Assembly: GCA_012184525.1 (NCBI GenBank)
Contig: WOFQ01000032.1
Span: forward strand, 62,001 to 126,000
Direction of reading: 5' to 3'
DNA: 64,000 nucleotides
DNA from: Xenoacremonium recifei
Taxonomy: Eukaryota; Ascomycota; Sordariomycetes; Hypocreales; Nectriaceae
Within the stretch, counting starts at the first letter, position 1, and each line of letters begins with the position of its first letter. The notes under the pieces were generated by a model. It made no database searches. It was not told where the DNA came from and was given only the letters and a program-made list of their open reading frames with translations. This document shows positions 31,878-44,207 of the stretch, piece after piece. A program made the translations under genes and the position numbers.

Positions 31878-34876
31878 GTATTGCTGTATTCTTCAGCGGC
31901 CTCAGGACATGTAATAGTACAGGCCAACGGGAAGCGCCCCAACCAGTTCTGCACTGGCCCTGGGCGACGAAAGACGTCGCATCCCTGTAATAACTCATAC
32001 GGATCTTGCTCTCGAAAGAGGAACCTGCTGATAGCAGTTACACTGTGTGTTCCGAGTCATACGGAATCCATGAGTCCTGTGATTCACTGTTGTAGAGTGA
32101 TTTCATGCCGACAAATAACACGGTTGTAGCGGCAGGACGGCTAGCAAGAAGTCGGCGATTTATCCTGGAACACCACACCAGCATTCAATCTTCCGGCAAA
32201 GAACCAGGAAGTTGCCCAGTCGTTGGGTCCTATCCCCCGTCCTGCGATTTGCTACCTCGCGAAGCATCTTCCAGGTTTCACGGCTCGCTCACCGAACGGA
32301 GGAAAATCCCTGCTTGGCTTTTCGTCCATAGTGGCGCCGGTGGTTGCGTACAGAAGTATTCGTAGGTCGCAGAGCAGTGTAATGGAACGCTGCCAGTTCT
32401 CCACATGAGAGCTTCATTTCTTTGAAGAATATACCACTAGGGGCAAGTCGACGCCCAAACTGGTGCCCACATGCACCCTGAGTCTTTCCAGGGCCGGCTC
32501 GCCAGGGCCGTATATATTGGCGACAATAAACCAGTCCCAGTGCCGATGACCTGCGCGGTTATATAGAATGTGGCAAACCGGAAACCAGGCGGTCTTCGTT
32601 CATATTTGCCGTTCAAGAGCCGACAGGAGAGTTAACTTCTCTGCTTGTTGAATATGAACACAAATAGTTTGTTAATTGAGATAAACTTCGACACATATCC
32701 AAACGCTTGATATGGTCAAGGGCGATGGTTTAGAGTCGCAGCAGGGACAAAGAGGATATCCGGCTTTGAAGATGCGTTGCCCCTCCACCTCCAGAATTCC
32801 CGCTTTAAATGGGTCACCGTGGCCTTTGATGACCTTCCACAATGTTAAATAGGTCACGAGTGTTGTCTCGGTGCCACACTCGCTAGCCAAAAAGCGAAGT
32901 GCGCGAGGTTTAGATCTCCCATCGAGATGGTGTGGTATCTCCATTGGTCTTCCAAGCCTCATGTTAAATATATATATATGGGCGAAACTCATAATTCAGC
33001 TCGGGGACTGCATAGCTAGTAGGGCGCTTTTAACTATTGCGCTGCACGAGGAGTTAATAAAATAGAACCGTAACACAGTTCATATCTTCAAGAGAGTATC
33101 TGCTGCCGCACACAACCAGCTTCATGCTTCGCCCGAGCTCAAAATTCTGTCAGCAGTATGTCGTTATAATAATATCGAGAGCTCGGAGAATCGACAGACA
33201 TGAGCCTGCTGCTTTGGACCTCTAAGACCTCCTATCGTGCCAAGCCATGAAGACACCGCGGCCGACAGGAGAGACGAAACAGAGTATGCTTTCCGTACTT
33301 CAGGGTCAGAATCTTTTCGAAATCCAGCTACAATTCCATTCAGGACCTCGAATAGTGATATATCAGGTAGCGAAAGCATCTTGTCTCACCTGTCCCACCT
33401 GTTTGGCTGATCTCCTCGCTCAATTCTTTGGACTGGTCCAGCATCACACCCTTGATATGAGCAAGAACATCACAAGCCATAAGCAGGTCTTATATCCGCC
33501 AGTCCAAAGTTTTCGTGATGAGCCTCATTGCTTTGCATACCTCGGTTCCGTCGAGGGCTCTCCTTGAAGTGCAAGACAGGCATAGACATGAGCAGAAAGA
33601 AGCACGTACTGTTTTCGCATCTTAGGTCACGACCCTCAACCATACCTGCTGAAGCTCCTTGTGGTGACTCGTATCAATGATAGTAATATTTGGAAGCTTG
33701 TGATCAACAAAGCCAGTCAAGCCAAGGACATGTTGCTGGGATCTCTCTACGCATATTGATTGCTTCGGACTGTTCTCATTTTCATGCTTAAGAAAAGACA
33801 TGTTCGAGGCCACGTGAGGATCTTCACTGGGGGCTTCTCGGCTTCGCCTCAGGTGCAAGCTCAGTCTTAGCTTTCATCCTAGGCTCGACAGACTTCAACA
33901 GGCCTCTCAGATGGCTGCAATGGTTTAAGAAGACCCTGTCGTTGAAGCTCCTCATGGGCCTCCCTGGCCCAATGTTGACAGTGGCGGATTTCAGCGAGAG
34001 GCATTAAGCGCTTTCCGCGTTCGTATTGCTTTGCAGGTGCTTGCAACCCAATCCTTTCCAGATATACGAGGGCCAGATCGAACGGAGTCTCATGGCAGTG
34101 CATTATGTAAACCCAAGTTGCGATGGCACAGAGAAGACCAGCAGCTTCTTGCGAGCACCGAACCCCGCCGCCACGACCATGACGCAGTTGCCGTGAGCAA
34201 AAGGAACCTCCGCGTCGCGATCACGTCCGGGCTCAGAAAGCTTTCTTGTTGGGCCAGTCCGAGAACATAGTAGCGACGGAAATGGTGTGCCAAAGTCACA
34301 CTGCTCACACAACCCTGCCCCTGATATACTTCCGCATGTCAAGCCACCATAGGTGCTTTAAGGTGTTTCAACCAAAGCAATCGCCATTTGGATCCCCATG
34401 GTTTCGTCATAAGTCGCTGGATATGGGAGATCATTGCATCTCTTATATATGGCTTGGCTCTTGTTTCCACAGGTTCGGAAGCGTTCAGAAAGTGCCGAGT
34501 GGGCAATAGAGAACCCAGACGCCGAGACAGTATGCGCCGATGTCGTCTGATAGCGACCAGCAAGCAAGTAATTGCGAGATGTAGCGGTGACAAAGAAGCA
34601 GCGCCCGTGAGGCGAATCGCCCGGATAAAGAAGGATTGGTCTGCATGGGTAACGAAGGAAGCGACTGACTTGCTGAAAGTCATGGCAGCGAGGTGAAGAG
34701 AGTATGCCAATCGAGAACAAGAGTCGTGTGTCAGGAAACTTTGCGCACGCCAGTGCATCACACAGCAAGTGCTAGATAATATTGCCATCTTTTCGACTTC
34801 ACGAGGCGCCATCACCGAGATGTTCGCAACCTTCCCTGATCCCACGTTTGATCCTCGTGGCCAGACGAGCAAGGAC

Positions 34877-35398
34877 TTATATGTTGGTTGGTAGAGCGGG
34901 GACCAGCCAACTGGTGTGCTTCACAAACGAGTATATAAAGTAGGAAGCTATCGTGATGACCGGGCAATGACGGTTGTTAGCAGCTGCTGATACGACGCAC
35001 CACCAGTTCGTAGTCTTTTGACTGGTCGAAGTGAGCCAGGTTTCAAGTCCGGCACTCAATTGCCACAGGCGCAATCCGGGCTCATAACCTGTTAGGGACC
35101 GCCGTGCCAGAGTTCCTATGTTGATAATATAGGTAACGGTGTTGGGACTCTCTAGTATCAGAGGCGACCCCGGGTTTTTCGTTTCTTTCCGTGTCTTATG
35201 CGGCTCGAATGAACTCCCTCGTCCTGTCGAATTGTGCTTCCTCAAAATCTCATTTACTTGCCCCAGATGTCGTCTTGCAGGTTCGCACCAGAAGTCAAGA
35301 TCTGATACTTCTACGGCAAACCCAGGAGGCTCTCCCTTCTGAGGTTCTGTTCCCCCATTATGCATGACATGAGGTATTTGGTCGGGGCGTAGACCCAT
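34877..35398 (-). CDS. Unassigned frame in the island (173 codons)
   Basis: A continuous frame with protein-like composition, including FAVEVSDLDFWCEPARRHLG and a hydrophobic C-terminal stretch (VITIASYFIYSFV). Its first 40 codons overlap another equally good frame (around VNIEDDWGEKGSWVYAP), so the 5' end is probably not where this ATG suggests. No family recognised; it may be an exon or a fragment. Confidence 0.25.
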   Translation of the reverse strand: MGLRPDQIPHVMHNGGTEPQKGEPPGFAVEVSDLDFWCEPARRHLGQVNEILRKHNSTGRGSSFEPHKTRKETKNPGSPLILESPNTVTYIINIGTLARRSLTGYEPGLRLWQLSAGLETWLTSTSQKTTNWWCVVSAAANNRHCPVITIASYFIYSFVKHTSWLVPALPTNI

Positions 35399-36397
35399 GA
35401 GCCTTTCTCACCCCAATCATCCTCGATATTCACTCTCCACCAAAGTCTCATCGTCCTGCCACTCGGGCTCGGCCCATCTTGCAACGGCGTCCCCTAGACG
35501 TCGCGTTGCAGGGGCCGGGCCACCATAACTGCCACCGGGACGAATGCCGTGGAAGAGTTTATATGTGCCGTATAGAGTCGTATTAGTACGATGGTTGCAG
35601 GTGAGCCCAAGATGTGGGCATCCCCGGGAACATGGGAGTCGGTGGTTCCATCCAGGGGCACCAGCATCGGGGCTCCAGCCAATATAGTATATGCCTCCAC
35701 GGTGGGACGGGGATTCTGTTGCAGGGAGTTTCTCATATAACCCCGGGGAAGAACAAATGCTGCACAATGCAACCCTTCCACCCCCATAGAGTCCTGGATG
35801 CCGTTTGGGACAGCCAGGTCGCTCTGGTGGTAGGCCGCCGGGTCGACCGATGACCTGGTTCCTCTTCCCCAGAGCTCAAAATGACTCACAGATAATAACA
35901 TCAGACGTTCCGATGAAGTTAAGACTACCTCCGCTAGATAGCGCACTCAGAAAGAGTAGCTTGGGGCCCGTCTCATAACGGTTGAAGGCGGATGGGATCT
36001 CGACTTCCTGCTCGACATGAACAGTGTCGTTGTACTCTGCCATCTCGAAATGAAATACAGGGGAGATCTTGGCTCGCCAATATATAGCTTCAGATTCGGC
36101 ATCCAAGGTAAGACTGAATTCGATACCACAAGAATATTCTCTGTGGGAGATGGCCTCAGTCAGATGTTGCTAGACTATATAAACGTCGGCGACCACAGAG
36201 ATCTCGCGGGACGGGGACGACAGATAAGTAGGCAGACGGTAAAGAGGACTGCGCATTTCCTCAAGAATCCAGTCCCTGAAGAGCGACCGTCTAGGCGTTT
36301 CCGTTCCAAACGACTATCTGCGTATTGAGGCTCCCGTGTTTTTGACAGGCCGTGTATACATATAAAAATCCGCAATCGATGCAAATGTTTCGAAAAG

Positions 36398-37081
36398 TCA
36401 CAGCTTCTTGATCCTGGCAAGCTTCAGCTCCGCTCTGGTCGAGAAGTCATTGGGCATAACAATCGCGCCGAAGCCAAGTCCCGCGGATGGTATATATACA
36501 TCTGTTCCAAGTATACTCTTCAATTCGGGAATTCTGTGTGCGGGATGACTCAAAAAGACTAGTGAGTATTTCCAAGTGACAAATATAGCTGCCCATTTGT
36601 GCAATAATAGCCGAAAGCAATGGGAGGTTCCGTATATGGTACCGATTGTGTTGGGGAAGATAGGCGCTAGGTACGTGGAGGACACGACCCAAACACACGC
36701 GTAGAGTACAGAAGTTGGCGACGATCTGTTTAGAGACACCATACAGGGTTGTGTAATATAGAAAATAATTCCCTCCCACATCAGTGAGTGTGGGATAGAT
36801 GAGAAGTAGAGTGAAATAGTGCATCCTCGCTTGACTGCGGAGTTGGGAACGGAATGAAGAAAAGAGCAGTGATGTAGCCTGTCAGATTCGAAAGTCGAGC
36901 ATAGACTCGCAATGGTCTCTTCGCACTCTAGAGCAGGGAATATCCAGTCACTGCTTTCTTCAGGCCAGTTGTGGCGTGATCGGAGTCTCGAGGGTCTCTG
37001 CCGCTTTGGATCTCCGGTAATGATAAGTCTATGGCCTTTTCTCTGAGTCATAGAGATGTCCACGAAGATGCAACTGAGCAT
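36398..37081 (-). CDS. Unassigned frame in the island (227 codons)
   Basis: The longest continuous frame in the island. It has a charged N-terminal part, two hydrophobic stretches (around GIIFYITQPCMVSL and VLYACVWVVSSTYLAPIF) and ends TDVYIPSAGLGFGAIVMP plus a basic tail. A 125-codon frame in another register overlaps it, so it could be fortuitous. No domain is recognised. Confidence 0.25.
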   Translation of the reverse strand: MLSCIFVDISMTQRKGHRLIITGDPKRQRPSRLRSRHNWPEESSDWIFPALECEETIASLCSTFESDRLHHCSFLHSVPNSAVKRGCTISLYFSSIPHSLMWEGIIFYITQPCMVSLNRSSPTSVLYACVWVVSSTYLAPIFPNTIGTIYGTSHCFRLLLHKWAAIFVTWKYSLVFLSHPAHRIPELKSILGTDVYIPSAGLGFGAIVMPNDFSTRAELKLARIKKL

Positions 37082-38360
37082 TTGCGCCGCGCATCAGGGA
37101 CCACCGAGTGGTTCTGGCCAACTAAAGGAAACCCTCTAGAAGATCACGGGATATGTTTTGGATCCCTAGTTTGAGAGATACGTCTCTGGATGGGTTCTTT
37201 CGAAAGTTAGGCGCCATAAATACCAGCGCCAGGAGGAGAGACAGTGAAGGATCTCGATTGAGGAAGCGAGTTAACAAGCCCTCATCCCCGTCCCCGTCTT
37301 TGCAGACTCGCTATCACCCACGAACTTAAATGCTTGACAGGATGTAGAGATCGGATTGTCCCCAACAATGAAAAAGCCATTACCACCATCAAGGCTTTTA
37401 TATAGTCGTATGCATTTCACATGCCTGATCGCTGTCTTCTCGTGGACTGTCTTGGTCTTCCGGGTGCAGTGTTCCGGTACAACACAGTCGTTCTTCATGC
37501 AGAATTGAAGGTATTGTTGAATCGGGAGCGTCGCGGCGCTGAAGTTCCAGAGAATCACGTTGTTCAGCTTGAATAGATTTGGTGCCATCTAGTTCGAAAC
37601 AAAGATTCTTGAGACGCTACGGATATGCACGTCATTATCAGTCGTTGTCCGATTACTTTTGAATCAGGATCGGCGACGGTCGTCAGGACTGAGAATGCTG
37701 GTATCTGGGTTCCATGGGAACCCGTTGGGTATACTGGTCTGTCTCCATCTAACCACGACGTCTTGGATGAGCCCTAGGAGGACATTCCTGCTCCTGGCCG
37801 AGGTGAAGAGAGCAAAACCCACGAGGGCCAAAGTCGCTTCTTGGGTTGAATGCTTAAACCAGATGGCGATGAGTGTCCATCTTATCCATTGAGCTCATTG
37901 TGAGCACCGCCTTTTCCGTTCGCTCGACTCCCATTGGAGTCTACATCCCACATTATCTTCGACCCGCTTGAAACTTGACATTCTACGGGGAGAAAGTCTG
38001 GCCTTGCCGTCCCATCACGACGCAGAACCCAGCATCATGTGCTGCTTGATCACTCAGTGCAGTCAAGCAGCTCGAGTGCGGTCTTAGACAAGGCATCTCT
38101 CCGTGAACGAACTTGGTCGAGAAGGCAGAGGCAGTACCCCGAGAGAAGAGAGATGAGCAACCACGCACCGTACAGAAAGTACAGAGCTGGGTTGTATATA
38201 ATGCCTGTGTCGGAAGGCAAGCAGGCAAGTCTTCGCCTCGTTGTCGAAACGAACCGAGCCTAAGCTCTTGAGATGGACTGTGACATCCCTCCATGACGCC
38301 ACACCCATTCGGCTGTTGGCATTTTGCACAGATGCAGTTCTCCCAATCAAGCCTAACACG

Positions 38361-41163
38361 CCGGGGATTCACGAAGACAGAGCCGCTTGAGTGAGTCCAA
38401 AAATGTCTAGTCCTCATGGTTTTGCGGGGTTGAAGTCGGCCGACACAGATGTTCTTGAACAGGTGGTCACCATCTCCATTGACTCGAAGCGCGAGGCCGC
38501 CATAGCTGTTTGGTCAGGTAGACCTGCAATGTATATACTGGAAAGTCCATGTGGAATGAGCCCTCAGCAGACTTGATATATATATAGTCAGGCCAAGGGT
38601 TGTGGTGTATTTATTGCCAAATGTATTGACTTCACTTGGGAGGAAGAACAATAGAAGAGAGAAGTTGACACTGAAGCTCCTTTATATAGGCGGTTTGGGA
38701 AGGGGCAAATATTGACCATGACCATGACACTCCCGCTGATGTTTGGCAAGACGGCATCGTGCAGTTATTACCCAACAAACGAGGTCTTGCCACCCACGGC
38801 CTCCCGCTTGATGAGCTTCCACAAACCGCAAATAAAAAACTCTGGCAAAATTTATAACCAAACACATACGGAAAAGAGCTCTTTCAAACGCAGTCTGTAC
38901 CAAGCGGTGTTTCCTGATTTTCACATGTACCTCTAGGGTAAGGCGGGTAACCGAGCTTGTCTGTCTGGAACCCCGCCAACAACAGCCGGCAAGCACAGGG
39001 AAACCCTCAAGCTGGCAATCATTTGTTGACACCTGGTTTTGCCAAGCTGGCCAGTGGATATTGGCAAACAATACTTCCATGGATACAAGCAGCCCGTGTA
39101 TTCGATGGCACGTGGTACAGCTCACGTTGGGCACATTAGAGGCGCACAAGGACGAGGGCCGGGCCAGGAATGGGGGCTCAATGGCACGGAATGCGTAGTC
39201 GATTACATTTGGGAATTACACTTCGAAAGACTCCCATGAGGAGGAGCAGGCACTTCCCCGGATCACTGGAGCTTTAGACGCTGGACGGACGGGATTCAAG
39301 GTCCCCAGATGGCGTCATAATGCCATGCTGTCGTGGGAGCTTCTCATCGGTGGCATCATGTGGCCCCGGTCTGGCAAGCGCATTGTGTTTAGACAGCTTG
39401 TTGGAGGCAATGTGATTTGGCGAAGCTGCATCTGATCGACGATTGTTAGAAACGAGCAGAAAGAGACTCAGTCCGTCATGCGACAGCACACGAGGGGGGG
39501 AAGAGCCTAGGTCCAGGCCCAGCCAGGCCAGGTCCTTCCCGTCCAGGCACGGGGAATCCTGCTGCTGCTATTCTGGACAGCCAGTCGCACGGCGCAGAGT
39601 AAGCGTCATTCCCTGGCCTCCCATAGCGGCTTCGATCGGTGGGGAGCTTCGGCTGGTTGGTTGATGGCGTGCAGGGCGAGGTCGGGCCCGCCGTTCCGTA
39701 TGAAGTCAAGAGCCAAAGGCTAAGGCGTGGGCGCGGCGACGGGAGCAGCAGGCGAGCTGGGGACTTTGCAGGCCGTGACGGTCAGCTGCCGGTCGGACGC
39801 AGAAAAGGGGGCAGACCGCCTTTTCTTTTGAGGGGGTTGTGGTTGTGAAGAGAGGCAGAGATTCGACATTGAGATGCAAGTGAGGTAGCATCCAAGTTCC
39901 ATGTGCGGCACTGGATGGACGTGAAGAAGTCGCTGGCCGCTTTCGTCTGCTCAGGGCAGGCACACAGTATGCGATGCGGGAGAGCGGGGCGCAGTCGGCA
40001 CTGTGTTTGACGTGAGAGGCTGCCTCCCGTCATGATGACTCCCCGATCATGCGTGCCTTAAGTATTCCCATGAGGGCAGAGAGAGCACTTATACATAGCC
40101 CTCTCAAGATAAAACGTGGTCCAACAGAAACTGTTTCATCGATCAGACACCCGCCCCTGTCCATCCCCAACGTTGAGATCCCGTCAATGCGATCCTGTAT
40201 CAGTACGTACCGGCCCAGCCCATGATGCGCTGAGCCAAACGCCATCCATTTTTCGGGGCGACCCACCCTCGCTGAGGCCACGGTGCGCAGGCCCCACAAC
40301 TGTGCACTGTGCCCGGCCGGTTAGTGGACCTGGCGCCATTCACACCCCATGGACCGATCCCTGTTTTCGCCCAGCATCAGCACAACCGGTGACGACGAGC
40401 AAAGGGTCGCTGAAGTCACTGAACGTCACCTGGACAAGAGCGCTGGCCCGGTGCTTCTGGAATGGGCATCGATGGATCGCTATAATAATGGAGGGGCCGC
40501 TGATTGCGTGCCGGGGCCTGGTTCCTGAGAGTCTGACTCCCGAGTCTCACTGATCGCTTTACTGCGCACTGCTCTGCTTCTGCATCCCAGCAGATACATG
40601 TCCCAATAACAACCACCGCCGGGTATTCAATACCATAACCTATCAACGCTCTTCAATTGGTAAGTTCTGTCTTTCACTGCGGTGTGTGAGGTGTCTGCGC
40701 GGCCAGCGGGCGCACCAGGCCCGGCTCTATCTAATAACACGCATGAACGCCTGTGTCTGCGATAAGCCATTGGGCCGCCCAGCTCCAGGAAACAGTCATA
40801 TCAACTGGAATACGGTGTACTCCGTAGCAGATACCAGATATCTGATCATCGCCCGTATCGGCCTCGTCCAGAGCTGAATTGGCATTGGCGCTTTACCGCC
40901 GGGTTTGGGGCCGGTCCTGAGACCTTCCCCCTAAACGGGCGTTGACTCAATTCGGGGTTTCAGTGGCCGCAGCACATCGCCAACGACTTGAGTTTGGACC
41001 GCTAAGACTGGGCACAACTGGACTGGCTGACTCTTCCCGTCTCTCCTTCTAGATCCTCCTTCCCCCCTTGTACAAGACCGCGAACCTTCTCCTTTCAACC
41101 GTTTCTATTTTGTTACTTCTTTCTCCCATCCAGCGCTCGCCTTGAGCTTTCTCACCTTCAACA
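38361..41163. promoter_or_regulatory. Gene-free stretch and AIM21 promoter
   Basis: 2.8 kb with only short, overlapping open frames. From about 39.5 kb G+C rises. A small + strand frame at 40350-40529 (59 codons, starting MDRSLFSPS) is not convincing. From about 41.03 kb a CT-rich leader runs to the AIM21 start. Confidence 0.4.
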
Positions 41164-43859
41164 ATGACTGCTGCCACCATGTCGCAAGCACCCGTCATCC
41201 CCCCGCGTCCCTCTAAGAGCCCGGACAAGGACGATTCGACGCTCTCGCTGCCCAAGATCCCGCCTCGTCCCATCACGAAGCGCTTCGAACGCTCGATATC
41301 ACCCAATCCCGACCGTTTCGCGCCCTCGCCCCTCCACGAGGGCATCCCAGCCAAGAGCCCCAAGGCCCTGCGCTTCAGCCCGAGCAATGACGTTCGCGAA
41401 CTCTCGTCCGACCCAATCGACCGTTCCGCCAGCGTGACCATGCCGTCCGTTGGTGAGGAGGGAGCCGAATACAGCGCCGTGACGACGGAGCTTGCCGTTG
41501 AGGCTGAGCCCGAGGAACAGGAACAAGACGACGAATCGTCGGATTCTCCCGAGCAGACGCGCACCGTTGCCGAGGACCTCAAGCTCCACGCTCCGAAGCC
41601 GTCTCTGCCTACTCATAGCGCGAAGCAGCGAGTTCAGGCCGTCACTCGCACCGACAGCGACAAGGCTGCCTCCTACGGCATTGGGCGGCCCAGCTCCCGT
41701 GGCAGCCTGAAGAAGAAGCCTAGCACGAGCTTCTCGGGCAACAGCGATGGCCAGCCCGAGTCGGACGAGCAGGGCATCCCTGAGATTGGCCAGCGCGTGC
41801 CCATGAACCCCCATCTGGGTGATGTTCAAGCCCCCTCGCCCGGCCCCGGAACTGAGGGCTTCAAGAAGCACCACACTCGCAAGCACAGCTCTCGTGGCGG
41901 CCCGCCGGGTAGCTACGGCCTTCACGGCCACGGCATGGCTCCCCAGGACAAACTCGACAAGGCTTACTATGAGAAGCACCCAGAGGCCATCGAGAGGGAG
42001 CACTACACTCCGATCCACGATCATCGCCAGAGCGACTTTGCCATGAGCAGCAATGACCTGAACAGGCTTGTGCGCGATACTGCCAGCCGTGGATCTGGAC
42101 TTGGTGAGCACCACTTACAGAAGCCGCATCTACAGGGTGCTGTGATTTACTAACCAACCCAGGCACCTCAGCCGAGTACCAGTCTACTCCCACCGATGAG
42201 GTTGGTTTCCAGGCCAGCGAGGAGTACGCTTCTCGCATTTCGTCTCCCCAGCCTGCTGGCCAGAGAGCATTGTCCTTCAAGTCTGAGGTCACTGGACCCG
42301 ATGGAGAGAAGACCATCCATGTCGACGACCCCGAGCACCCCGAGTATCGATCTTACGGAGATGAGGCTGTCGAAGATGATGACGACCACACTGAGGCCCC
42401 CATTCTGGCTTCTGATGAAGTGAGCAAGGACACCCGACGCTATTCTCAGCAGCCTGCTGTTCACCCTGCTCCCGAACGCCGTGGTAGTGCGGCCGAGATC
42501 GATGAACCCACCAGCCGACCTACCAGCCGCGCTGCTAGCCGCCCTACGAGCCGACCTTCAAGTCGCCCGACCAGCGTCTACAACAACAGCACCACCGATT
42601 TCGGATCGACTCCTTTGGACGATGTCAAGGAGTACGAACCTCTCTTCCCCGAAGATGAGAAGAAGGAGGCGGAGCGGAAGAGGAAGTCTGTCGACGAGAG
42701 CAAGACCCGTCATCACTTCCCCAGCAAGGATGTCTGGGAAGACGCCCCTGAGAGCGTTCACTACACGGTCGAAGTCTCAACACCCGACTTGTCAGAACAG
42801 CTTAGGAGAAAGTCGTCAAGTTCCAAGGATCGCCCCAAGACGCCTGCCCACCTCTTTGCCCAGCAGCAGGAGGAGCTTGCAGAGCGCGAAGTCAGCGGCC
42901 ACGCCCCTACTTATCTGCCTCGCGCCGAGGAGCCCGAGAAGCCAGCCTGGCCCGGACGCCAGGGCCTCAAGTCTGAAACTCGCCCGAACATGGGACGCAG
43001 ATTCCCTAGTAAGGATGTCTGGGAAGATGTTCCCGAGAGTCAGCTGTACGAGGCCGAGATTTCCTCGTCTCCTAAGGAAGAGGCCAAGCCTGAGGTCCCA
43101 TCGCGCCCAGTTAAGAAGCTGTCCACCGATTCAGAAAAGCCTGCGATTCCAGGTCGCCCCAAGCCTGCCGTCTCAGACAAGCCGAAGCCTCAGATCCCTG
43201 CCAGACCGGCCAAGAGCTCGTCTGGCGACTCCAAGGACGGCGAGTTCTCGAAGCCCAAGCCTCCGGTTCCGAGCAGACCTGTCGGAGGTAAGATTGCCGC
43301 TCTGCAGGCTGGTTTCATGAGCGACCTGAACAAGCGCCTCCAATTGGGTCCCCAGGCCCCTAAGAAGGAGGAGCCGAAGCCTCAGGAGGATCTCACGGAG
43401 GAGAAGGAGAAGGCCCCGCTTGCGGATGCCCGAAAGGGCCGTGCCCGGGGTCCGCAGCGCCGAGCTCCGGCCCGGAGCCCCGCCGCAGCACCGGCCGCCG
43501 CAGAAACTGCTCCTTCAGTACCCACGCTGAGCTTCTCATCCCCACAGTCGTTCTGGTCAATAGACCCGGATGCCGGTGATGTGGCTCTGTACGGCGAAGA
43601 AGAGGAAGCTCCCGATGTGGAGGAGAAGACCGAGGAGCCTGTCGAAGCATCCGAACCGGTCGAGGAGCCTGCCGCGGTGACTGAATCCCCAGAGCCTGTG
43701 CAGGAGCCTGCTCCGGACGAACCTCCAGCCGCGGAGGAGGAGACAGAACAGAAGACGCTCGTGGCCAATACGGCGGGCGAGAGTATTCTGGAAGCGACGA
43801 TAGAGAAGAAGGACGACGAGGTAGAACCTGTAGACGTGGAGGATACTGTTAAGGCTTGA
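41164..43859 (+). CDS. AIM21: Aim21-like actin-patch regulator
   Basis: Two exons, 41164-42103 and 42163-43859 (intron 59 bp), encode 878 residues; ATG at 41179 in a stronger context (gccaccATGtcg) is an equally likely start. The protein is almost wholly disordered, with many SH3-binding Pro motifs (VIPPRPSKSP, KIPPRPITKRF, PQIPARPAKSS, PPVPSRPVGGK), phosphorylatable Ser/Thr-Pro sites, and a C-terminal acidic part after the GGKIAALQAGFMSDLNKRL segment that is diagnostic of Aim21/Tda2-complex proteins. Aim21 works at cortical endocytic actin patches with capping protein; deletions affect mitochondrial inheritance, hence the name. Two copies of FPSKDVWED.PES lie about 105 residues apart, and a PTSR-type Ser/Arg/Pro repeat is at about residues 425-450. 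Confidence 0.87.
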
Positions 43860-44207
43860 GCATAGAGAAGAGTATGCTTTAGGAGACGAAGTGTTGTTCA
43901 AGTTGCGAAGAATAGTTGTTAGTATCGTTATTACGTTGGGACAGTCGTGTCTACCGTCGTTGAAATTCTACATATCGTTCGTTTTACAAATCTGTCTCCT
44001 GTTGATGATTTGCGCAATCATTTTGTCCTCATTTTTTAATTTCGCCATATCATGTTGCAGAGAGAGGTAGAATAGCGCAAGTTGGTGTTGATATCATAAC
44101 ATTTTTATATTGTATTGTACATAGAGACTAGATATGCCTCTCCTGGCTTAATGATTGGAGATGGTAGCCATTCCAGCAACTTTCAAGTCCATCCATAAGA
44201 TGAGATA
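43860..44207. other. Convergent 3' spacer
   Basis: About 350 bp of AT-rich sequence between the 3' ends of AIM21 and the minus-strand membrane protein gene. Nothing else seen. Confidence 0.5.

Larger units (their letters stand above)
31629..38360 (-). pseudogene. Island of interrupted coding-like segments, unassigned
   Basis: Across about 6.7 kb the minus strand shows runs of 25-100 codons that read like protein but shift frame without splice sites. Examples: DLLMACDVLAHIKGVMLDQS near 33.45 kb; a possible membrane helix GLLCAIATWVYIMHCHE followed by TPFDLALVYLERIGLQAP near 34.1 kb, preceded in another frame by RDRDAEVPFAHGNCVMVVAA; LDAESEAIYWRAKISPVFHF near 36.1 kb; VHLKSLGSVRFDNEAKTC and, one frame over, ALYFLYGAWLLISLLSGYCL near 38.2 kb. 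Base composition stays near 50% G+C, so this is not RIP-type decay. Either a few lineage-specific multi-exon genes escape my splice model or genes here have decayed by indels. No family could be named. Confidence 0.35.

Noticed and set aside
42481..43320. A 279-codon frame in another register inside AIM21
   Set aside because: Arg/Ser/Pro-rich shifted reading of a repetitive GC-rich exon; the Aim21 frame continues intact through it.
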